Assembly (NCBI GenBank): GCA_002049455.2
Contig: KV919096.1
Location: 18,231-82,230 of the forward strand
Source: Porphyra umbilicalis
Lineage: Eukaryota > Rhodophyta > Bangiophyceae > Bangiales > Bangiaceae
DNA length: 64,000 bases
Direction: 5' to 3'
Below, piece after piece: positions 56,801 to 64,000 of the stretch (the stretch's first letter is position 1; each line of letters starts with the position of its first letter). The translations under genes and the position numbers were made by a program. The notes below the pieces were generated by a model that saw only the letters and a program-made list of their open reading frames with translations, was not told the origin of the DNA and did not search any database.

Positions 56801-59514
56801 GCGATGAGGGACAGCACCAACTTGCTCCCGCGCGGCGCACGACGGCTGCAAACGTATTGCTGCATCCCCAAGAGACATTCCCGCGCGATGGCGCGGCGTG
56901 CAGAGCCCCGGGGGAGCCACTGCAGCCGCAAACAGGTGCGATAGTTTGCGATAGTTTGCGATAGTTGGTAATAATTGGGATGGCAGTGCCCCGAGGCGGG
57001 CCACCTTCCCCGCCCGCCTGCCTGTGCCATGCGCGGGCACCCGCGCGGCTGTCCTACACGCGGCAGAGCCGGCATTGACACCTCTGACGCCCTGGATGTA
57101 CGTATGACATTCTGCCGCCGGTGGGGCGTGCCATGCATGGCGTGCCAGTGCGATGAGGGACAGCACCAACTTGCTCCCGCGCGTTGCACGACGGCAGCAA
57201 ACGTACTGCTGCATCCCCAAGAGACAGTCCCGTGCGATCGCGCGGCGTGCAGAGCCCCGGGGGAGCCACTGCAGCCGCAAACAGGTGCGATAGTTTGCGA
57301 TAGTTTGCGATAGTTGGTAATAATTGGGATGGCAGTGCCCCGAGGCGGGCCACCTTCCCCGCCCGCCTGCCTGTGCCATGCGCGGGCACCCGCGCGGCTG
57401 CCCTCCACGCGGCAGACTCGGCATTGACACCTCTGACGCCCTGGATGTACGTATGACATTCTGCCGCCGGTGGGGCGTGCCATGCATGGCGTGCCAGTGC
57501 GATGAGGGACAGCACCAACTTGCTCCCGCGCGGCGCACGACGGCAGCAAGCGTATTGATGCATCCCCAAGAGACATTCCCGCGCGATCGCGCGGCGTGCA
57601 GAGCCCCGGGGGAGCCACTGCAGCCGCAAACAGGTGCGATAGTTTGCGATAGTTTGCGATAGTTGGTAATAATTGGGATGGCAGTGCCCCGAGGCGGGCC
57701 ACCTTCCCCGCCCGCCTGCCTGTGCCATGCGCGGGCACCCGCGCGGCTGCCCTACACGCGGCAGAGCCGGCATTGACACCTCTGACGCCCTGGATGTACG
57801 TATGACATTCTGCCGCCGGTGGGGCGTGCCATGCACGGCGTGCCAGTGCGATGAGGGAGAGCACCAACTTGCTCCCGCGCGGCGCACGACGGCTGCAAAC
57901 GTATTGCTGCATCCGTAAGAGACATTCCCGCGCGATGGCGCGGCGTGCAGAGCCCCGGGGGAGCCACTGGAGCCGCAAACAGGTGCGATAGTTTGCGATA
58001 GTTTGCGATAGTTGGTAATAATTGGGATGGCAGTGCCCCGAGGCGGGCCACCTTCCCCGCCCGCCTGTGCCATGCGCGAGCACCTGCGCGGCTGCCCTAC
58101 ACGCGGCAGAGCGGGCATTGACACCTCTGACGCCCTGGATGTACGTATGACATTCTGCCGCCGGTGGGGCGTGCCATGCATGGCGTGCCAGTGCGATGAG
58201 GGACAGCACCAACTTGCTCCCGCGCGGCGCACGACGGCTGCAAACGTATTGCTGCATCCCCAAGAGACATTCCCGCGCGATGGCGCGGCGTGCAGAGCCC
58301 CTGGGGAGCCACTGCAGCCGCAAACAGGTGCGATAGTTTGCGATAGTTTGCGATAGTTGGTAATAATTGGGATGGAAAAGCCCCGAGGCGGGCCACCTTC
58401 CCCGCCCGCCTGCCTGTGCCATGCGCGGGCACCCGCGCGGCTGCCCTACACGCGGCAGAGCCGGCATTGACACCTCTGACGCCCTGGATGTACGTATGAC
58501 ATTCTGCCGCCGGTGGGGCGTGCCATGCATGGCGTGCCAGTGCGATGAGGGACAGCACCAACTTGCTCCCGCGCGGCGCACGACGGCAGCAAACGTATTG
58601 CTGCATCCCCAAGAGACATTCCCGCGCGATGGCGCGGCGTGCAGAGCCCCGGGGGAGCCACTGCAGCCGCAAACAGCTGCGATAGTTTGCGATAGTTTGC
58701 GATAGTTGGTAATAATTGGGATGGCAGTGCCCCGAGGCGGGCCACGTTCCCCGCCCGCCTGTGCCATGCGCAAGCACCCGCGCGGCTGCGCTACACGCGG
58801 CAGAGCCGGCATTGACACCTCTGACGCCCTGGATGTACGTATGACATTCTGCCGCCGGTGGGGCGTGCCATGCATGGCGTGCCAGTGCGATGAGGGAGAG
58901 CACCAACTTGCTCCCGCGCGGCGCACGACGGCAGCAAACGTATTGCTGCATCCCCAAGAGACAGTCCCGCGCGATGGCGCGGCGTGCAGAGCCCCGGGGG
59001 AGCCACTGCAGCCGCAAACAGGTGCGATAGTTTGCGATAGTTTGCGATAGTTGGTAATAATTGGGATGGCAGTGCCCCGAGGCGGGCCACCTTCCCCGCC
59101 CGCCTGCCTGTGCCATGCGCGGGCACCCGCGCGGCTGCCCTACACGCGGCAGAGCCGGCATTGACACCTCTGACGCCCTGGATGTACGTATGACATTCTG
59201 CCGCCGGTGGGGCGTGCCATGCACGGCGTGCCAGTGCGATAAGGGACAGCACCAACTTGCTCCCGCGCGGCGCACGACGGCTGGAAACGTATTGCTGCAT
59301 CCCCAAGAGACATTCCCGCGCGATGGCGCGGCGTGCAGAGCCCCGGGGGAGCCACTGGAGCCGCAAACAGGTGCGATAGTTTGCGATAGTTTGCGATAGT
59401 TGGTAATAATTGGGATGGCAGTGCCCCGAGGCGGGCCACCTTCCCCGCCCGCCTGTGCCATGCACGGGCCCCCGCGCGGCGGCCCTACACGCGGCAGAGC
59501 CGGCATTGACACCT
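47846..59514. repeat. 345/349-bp satellite, array 2, with 698-bp higher-order dimers
   Basis: It has the same unit and orientation as array 1 and resumes at GCATGGCGTGCCAGTGCG. From 48,050 to about 53,800 the units are almost identical 345-mers, mostly with CTGCCCGACACG where array 1 has CTGCCCTACACG. From about 54,950 to 57,900 units are 349 bp and two variants alternate strictly, one with CTCCACGCGGCAGACTCGG (55,310; 56,010; 56,705; 57,405) and one with CTACACGCGGCAGAGCCGG, giving a 698-bp dimer period. The array contains a 1,000-N gap and ends at GCATTGACACC where an LTR begins. Confidence 0.97.
49883..50882. other. Assembly gap of exactly 1,000 N
   Basis: The gap is flanked on both sides by satellite units, so true content is most likely more satellite of unknown length. 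Units beside it show one-base indels. Confidence 0.98.
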
Positions 59515-59516
59515 TT

Positions 59517-59915
59517 TGTGAAGTGAGTGGTAGTTGGGTGGATGCGTTGCTTTACTCGAGAGCGGTCTGAGGCGCGAGGCCAGCAGGCTCTTAACCCCTC
59601 CGTGTGCCTCTCTCGCCACGTCCTGCCGGGGCACCCCCCGCCAGCGCAGTGCTCTCTCCCTTGGAGGGTACATGCTCTCACCACCCCACAAATCGCGACG
59701 CCCCTCGAGGAGCCCACGAGAATCTCCCCGAGCTCAGCTCCAAAGTGAGCTGCCCGCGAGATACAAGTACAAGTAATTACATCACACACATACAGCAATG
59801 CATGTCAATGGCACAGCCGAACAAGCCGATGACCGCATAAGTAACTCCTGGAATTAGCCACGCAGTCCGCGGTAACTCCGACTTACCTGCGCGGGCTTGG
59901 GGGGCTGCCTCAACA
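59517..59915 (-). repeat. Ty1/copia 3' LTR, 399 bp
   Basis: On the minus strand it starts TGTTGAGGCAGCC (59915 down) and ends CACTTCACA (at 59517), giving the canonical TGT...ACA termini. It is immediately preceded on that strand by the purine tract GGGGGGAG. Its outer end abuts satellite, which breaks off mid-unit. The partner 5' LTR lies beyond the window, so identity and target duplication cannot be checked here. Confidence 0.6.
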
Positions 59916-59923
59916 CTCCCCCC
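59916..59923 (-). promoter_or_regulatory. Polypurine tract of the copia element
   Basis: GGGGGGAG on the minus strand directly precedes the LTR's TGTTG, the standard position and composition for plus-strand DNA priming in Ty1/copia elements. Confidence 0.6.
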
Positions 59924-60694
59924 AGCACCCCACAGTCCGCGCCATGGACGCCTCAGCGCGGTCACAACCCGTCCCGACCAGTGCGACATCTCCCGCCATC
60001 ATCCGCAGTCGAGAAAACGCCCAAGTCGATCCCCAGGTCCCAGGTGTTACACCTGCAAAATCGACCGTCGCCAAAATCACCAAAATCACGATCGATGTGA
60101 AGCAGACGTCGAGGTGAGTGCAACGCACTAGGGCGCGTCTCGAACGGAGACGATCCGGCGCATCGGCGGCCCGTCAAAGTGCGGGCGTAAACGCATCTCA
60201 TCGACTTTGCCGAAAATCGGCTCGACCCGTCGGAGCAGTAGGCCTACAGCTCCCTTGGCTAAAATCGGCCAAAATCGACTTGCACCAAATCGATTCGGGC
60301 CCGACCGGCCGACGTGGCCCGAAGCTGGAGACTTCCAGATTCGGGCCCAAGACCACAAAGAAATCGACTTCACCAAAATCGACTCGACCCGTCGGAGCTG
60401 TAGGCCTACAGCTCCCGGCCGAAATCGCCCAAAATCGACTTAGGCCAAATCGAGTCGGGCGATCGCCGCGAACCCGCGGCTGCGCCACTGGTCGGCCCCA
60501 GTGGCGCCACAGCGCCCCAGGACGGTCCCAACCGGCCGTCCCCCCAAGGCAACAGCGCCCCATTGCCGGCCCCGAGCAAGTGGATAGCAGCGCAACCGTC
60601 CACGGCCGGCACCGGCCCGCAGCAAGGTCGACGGAGGTCGCTGCCGCGAATCCGGGGCTGCGCCACTGGACGCCTCCAGTGGCGCCATGGCGCC
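59924..60694 (-). other. Copia 3' non-coding region with duplicated blocks and palindromes
   Basis: It lies between the pol stop and the polypurine tract. One block (CTCGACCCGTCGGAGC, then AGTAGGCCTACAGCTCC or a variant, then AAAATCGACTT) occurs twice, near 60,220-60,300 and 60,380-60,460. Another (GGCTGCGCCACTGG) occurs near 60,478 and 60,656. A perfect 22-bp palindrome centred on TAGGCCTA lies at 60394-60415. No ORF is supported. Confidence 0.6.
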
Positions 60695-63600
60695 TTAGCA
60701 CTCCCCCAACAGGGGGTCGCCAAGCCCGGCGCCCCGCGCAGCCGCGCCCAGGTCTTCACCAACCCCGACGGCAGCCCGGAAAGCCGTGAACGCCGGCGAC
60801 GGCAGCGGCTTGGTGAGCCCATCCGCCGGCATGTCGGCGCTCGGAAGGAAGTAAAAGGCCACATCCCCGCGCGCCTGGTAGTCGCGAACCATGTGATAGG
60901 CGACGTCGACATGCTTGGTCCGCCCCGTCGCCTCGGGGTTGTTGACCAGCGCCAGGCAGGACTGGTTGTCCTCCCCCATCGGCACGGCTCCGCCGTCGAC
61001 GCCCAGAGCCGACAGCAGCTTGCGTAGCCACAGCGCCTCCTTGGTCGCCATCGCGGCGGCCACGTACTCGGCCTCGGCCGTCGAGGTGGCAACGGTCGAC
61101 TGGCGCTTGCTCGCCCACGCAATCGGCCCGCCATTGCAGGTGAAGACGAAACCGGTTGTCGACCGACGACCGTCGATGTCGCCGGCCCAGTCGGCGTCGA
61201 CCAACCCTTGCAGCGGCTCGCTGCCGCCGTAGACCACCCCCAGGCGAGTCGTCCCGCCCAGGTAGCGCAAAACCCCCTTGGCCGCGCGCATGTGGTCCTC
61301 CTCAGGGCAGGACATGAAGCGCGACAGCACCCCCACGGCAAAGGCGATGTCTGGCCTCGTCGTGGTAGACAGGTAGAGGAGGGAGCCAACCAACTCGGCG
61401 TAACGGTTGCCTTCCGGCAGCAGGCCCTCCCCTGTCATGGTCAGCTTGACCCCCGACGCCATCGGTGTCTTGTTCGGCGTCGCCTTGTCCATCCCGAACG
61501 CCTCCAGCAGCGTCGCGGTGTGCCCCGGGTTGCTCAACGTCAGAGTCTTGGCCGCGCGGTTGCGCATGACCTTCATGCCGATAAAGTCCTTGACCTCCCC
61601 CATGTCGCGCACCTCAAACTTGGCAGACACGAAGCGCTTGACGGCCTCGACCCCAGCCAGCTTCTCACCCGCCACGATAAGGTCGTCGACGTACACGAGG
61701 ATAAAGATGCATCCGTGCACTGGGTGGTGCCACTCATAGAGGCACGGGTCCACCTTGGAGCGGACCGCCCCCATCTCCTTGAGCTCTTTGTCGAGCTTGA
61801 TGCCCCACAGCCGCCCCGCCTGCTTTGTCCCGTAGAGTGCCAGATTTAGCCGACATATCTCCTCCAGCCCCTTCGGATCGACACCGTCGGGGAGTTTGAT
61901 GTACATCTCCTTGTCCATCTTGGCGTTGAGGAAGGCTGTCTTGACGTCGACATGGTGAATCTCCCAGCCCATGGCTGCCGCCACAGCAAAGAGAGCACGT
62001 GTCGTGGCCGCGTTGGGTACCGGAGCCCACGTCTCGTCAAAGTCTCGTCCGGGCACCTGGTTGAACCCTTGGGCCACGAGTCGAGCCTTGTAGCGCGTCA
62101 GCTTGCCCTCCGCGTCGTGCTTGATGTCGAACACGAATCGCGTCTTGATGGCCTTGTGATTCTTGTTGTTCCCCTTGGTCTTGGACCAGGTGCCAAGGTG
62201 CTTGTGTGCCGCCACCTCCTCCTTAATGGCCTGCTTCCACAGCGGCCAGTCAGGACGAGCGCGCGCCTCCTTCTCGTTCGCAGGCGGCTTGTGCAAGTCC
62301 CAGCCCGCCTCAGCCGCGGAAGCGTTACCGCTTGCCAAGTACGCCTTGGGTTCCTTCTCCCACCATGTTACCTTGGGAGCTGGCTTGCGCTTCGAGCGAC
62401 GAGGCCCCGGTGTGACGCTGTCACTGGCCGCAGGTGCTTGAGCAGCTGCAGGTGTCGAGCCACCGACGCCGTCCTCGTCCTCCTCCTGGCTATCGCCAGC
62501 AAAGGAAGGAGGACCGACTTCGTTGTCGCTGTCAGAGGTGTCGTCGGGGGAGTACTCGTCCTCTCGCCCGTCTTCTGCGTCGAGCATGTCCATTGCCCCT
62601 TCCGTGGCGCCGTCCTTGTCGCCGTCATATTCCGCAGTCAGCCGGGGACCAGCGCTTGACCCGACTGCTGACGTCTCGACCTTCGCCGGGTTCTCCTCCA
62701 TCAGCACGTCCCGACGCTCGAAGACTTGGTTTGTCTCGTCCTCGAGGATGCGGTAGGCCTTGCCACCGACAGTGTAGCCGACAAATCGGCCGACGTCGGT
62801 CCTCGGCTCCAGCTTGCGCTGCTGCTTCTTCGGCTTGAGCGCCCACGCCCGACTCCCCCAAACGCGGAATCCCGCGACGTTGGGGCGTCGACCCGTCAGC
62901 GCCTCGAGCGGCGTCACATCGAGCCCCGCCTTGGGAGATCGGTTGAGCACATGGACGACGGAGGCCAAAGCCTCGGCCCACAGCTCTTCCTCCGCCCCGG
63001 CGTCAAGCAGGGCAGCACGCACGCGCTCCATCAGCGTGCGGTTCACCCGCTCCGCCTTGCCGTTCTGCTGCGACTTGTACGGCGCCGTCATCTCAGACGT
63101 GATGCCCTTATCCTCGTACCACGCCTTAAGATCGTTCGTGACGTACTCCTTTGCACCGTCGTGACGGACACGCTTCACTTTCACGCCCGTCAGCGTCTCA
63201 AGCTGCTTGATGCGCGTCTTGAGCACCTCCGGCGCCATCCCCTTTGTCTTTATAGGCGTGGCCGTGATGAACCCCGTTGAGTCCTCCAGCGCCGTCATAA
63301 AGTAGAGGGAGCCACCGAGCGACTCAGTGAGTGGGCCACCAATGTCGGTGTGCACCAGTTCGCACTTGGTTGTCGCTGTCGACGAGCGGGGGCTGGGCGA
63401 CTGAACCATCTTGCCGTCCACACACGGCACACACACCGTGCCAATGACGCGCTTGGCATCTGCCACTGACGACGGCATGCCGTCGACCATTGTGGCCGCC
63501 CGCTTGAGGTTCTCCAACCCCAAGTGGTTGAACTGACGATGCCACAGCTCCGCCTCCCCAGCGATGCGCGTCGATGCCGCGCACGCCGACGCCTTGACCG

Positions 63601-64000
63601 GCGTGACCTTGAGCACGTACTGCTCCAGGTCGTTGACTTTGCCGACAACGGACGCCTTGTCGAGCACTCCGCTCGAATAGACAGCATCCCCGTCGCTGAG
63701 GATGTAACATGCGTTTCCGACGAACACTACCGCACCACGATTGCGGTCAACCGCTCGAACCGAGAGCAGGTTGCTGGTCAGGTCCGGCACGAGCAAGGCC
63801 TCCCCGACCACCATGCGCGTCTTGGTTTTGCCCTTGCCAACGTCCATGGAGACGTGGCCGTGCCCCTTGATGGGTACCTTTTCGCGGTTGGCCAAGGTGA
63901 CCTCGGCTCCGCTTTCCGCCGTCCGGACGGTGAAGCCCTTATCCCCGGCGGCCATGTGGTTGGTTGCGCCAGAGTCAAGCACCCAAGTTGATAACCCCGA
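60695..64000 (-). CDS. pol: Ty1/copia Pol polyprotein, 5' part outside the window
   Basis: There are 1,101 codons without a stop from the window edge. Numbering from the edge, the protease motif WVLDSGATNHM has its active site at Asp9-Ser10-Gly11. The GAG-pre-integrase zinc site is His154, His159, Cys190, Cys193 (WHRQFNHLG ... CVPC). The integrase core triad is Asp219 (VHTDIGGPL), Asp281 (RHDGAKEY) and Glu317 (GKAERVN), with 35 residues between the last two. An acidic linker follows (about 455-515). Reverse transcriptase holds Asp685 (HHVDVKTAFLN) and YVDD at 770-773; RNase H holds Asp935 (LVDADWAGD), Glu976 (STAEAEY) and Asp1011 (GEDNQS). The order protease-integrase-RT-RNase H defines Ty1/copia. 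It ends at TAA (60695-60697). All catalytic residues are present, so this copy may be active; gag, primer site and 5' LTR lie right of the window. Confidence 0.97.
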   Translation of the reverse strand, partial: SGLSTWVLDSGATNHMAAGDKGFTVRTAESGAEVTLANREKVPIKGHGHVSMDVGKGKTKTRMVVGEALLVPDLTSNLLSVRAVDRNRGAVVFVGNACYILSDGDAVYSSGVLDKASVVGKVNDLEQYVLKVTPVKASACAASTRIAGEAELWHRQFNHLGLENLKRAATMVDGMPSSVADAKRVIGTVCVPCVDGKMVQSPSPRSSTATTKCELVHTDIGGPLTESLGGSLYFMTALEDSTGFITATPIKTKGMAPEVLKTRIKQLETLTGVKVKRVRHDGAKEYVTNDLKAWYEDKGITSEMTAPYKSQQNGKAERVNRTLMERVRAALLDAGAEEELWAEALASVVHVLNRSPKAGLDVTPLEALTGRRPNVAGFRVWGSRAWALKPKKQQRKLEPRTDVGRFVGYTVGGKAYRILEDETNQVFERRDVLMEENPAKVETSAVGSSAGPRLTAEYDGDKDGATEGAMDMLDAEDGREDEYSPDDTSDSDNEVGPPSFAGDSQEEDEDGVGGSTPAAAQAPAASDSVTPGPRRSKRKPAPKVTWWEKEPKAYLASGNASAAEAGWDLHKPPANEKEARARPDWPLWKQAIKEEVAAHKHLGTWSKTKGNNKNHKAIKTRFVFDIKHDAEGKLTRYKARLVAQGFNQVPGRDFDETWAPVPNAATTRALFAVAAAMGWEIHHVDVKTAFLNAKMDKEMYIKLPDGVDPKGLEEICRLNLALYGTKQAGRLWGIKLDKELKEMGAVRSKVDPCLYEWHHPVHGCIFILVYVDDLIVAGEKLAGVEAVKRFVSAKFEVRDMGEVKDFIGMKVMRNRAAKTLTLSNPGHTATLLEAFGMDKATPNKTPMASGVKLTMTGEGLLPEGNRYAELVGSLLYLSTTTRPDIAFAVGVLSRFMSCPEEDHMRAAKGVLRYLGGTTRLGVVYGGSEPLQGLVDADWAGDIDGRRSTTGFVFTCNGGPIAWASKRQSTVATSTAEAEYVAAAMATKEALWLRKLLSALGVDGGAVPMGEDNQSCLALVNNPEATGRTKHVDVAYHMVRDYQARGDVAFYFLPSADMPADGLTKPLPSPAFTAFRAAVGVGEDLGAAARGAGLGDPLLGEC

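Larger units (their letters stand above)
59517..64000 (-). mobile_element. Ty1/copia LTR retrotransposon, right part beyond the window
   Basis: LTR, polypurine tract, 3' non-coding region and pol are in order on the minus strand. The element sits at the edge of the satellite array, inside or next to a broken unit (satellite stops at 59,514), so it probably inserted into the array. Whether satellite resumes on the other side cannot be seen. Confidence 0.85.

Noticed and set aside
33052-59399. Plus-strand 114-codon frame in every satellite unit (MVIIGMAVPRGGPP...)
   Set aside because: It restarts in each unit at a non-conserved context, is broken by indels and the GCCT duplication, and resembles no protein.
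61208-63991. Plus-strand frames opposite copia pol
   Set aside because: Shadows of the minus-strand polyprotein with its complete domain series.

Overview
This looks like nuclear DNA from a GC-rich microbial eukaryote. The evidence is the 5' end of a eukaryotic 18S rRNA (minus strand, about 40,420-40,919), a Ty1/copia retrotransposon, an intact Tc1-type element, a Ty3/gypsy remnant, several MITE-like elements, splice-acceptor-like pyrimidine tracts, and wide spacing between few genes. There are no operons, Shine-Dalgarno patterns or CRISPR arrays. I cannot name the lineage. A Dot5/PrxQ-like peroxiredoxin with a Lys/Ala-rich nuclear-type N-terminus fits fungi or protists equally well.

Layout. 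1-5,430: extreme-GC repeats built on a short hairpin motif, containing a SANT/Myb-like (NAM-associated type) DNA-binding protein gene and a Gly/Pro-rich repeat protein gene, both on the minus strand. 5,430-9,950: gene-poor, with stacked MITE-like elements. 9,956-12,829: two convergent peroxiredoxin genes, the best-supported cellular genes here. 12,830-28,150: low-complexity and repeat-rich sequence, a hAT-type MITE with a perfect 8-bp target duplication, a broken IS630/Tc1-type transposase and a few weak coding candidates. 28,155-29,496: a complete Tc1-type transposon with TA duplication, terminal inverted repeats and an uninterrupted DD34E transposase. 31,385-31,974: a decayed Ty3/gypsy integrase.

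32,939-59,514 is dominated by a 345/349-bp satellite. It is split by a 7.4-kb block (40,420-47,845) holding the 18S rRNA 5' fragment, a spacer, a 352-bp tandem repeat that resembles an rDNA intergenic spacer, and a decayed coding-like stretch of unknown function. A 1,000-N assembly gap lies at 49,883-50,882. The satellite ends where a Ty1/copia element begins; its LTR, polypurine tract and most of pol (protease through RNase H) run on the minus strand to the window edge.

How it fits together. Most of the window is heterochromatin-like: satellite, rDNA debris and mobile elements, with a small island of antioxidant genes near 10-13 kb. The most unusual signals are the higher-order 698-bp dimer structure of the satellite, the clustering of all satellite breakpoints within about 60 bp of the repeat unit, the dispersed GCCGCCGGC hairpins running through both non-coding and coding DNA, and the unknown coding-like block beside the rDNA spacer.
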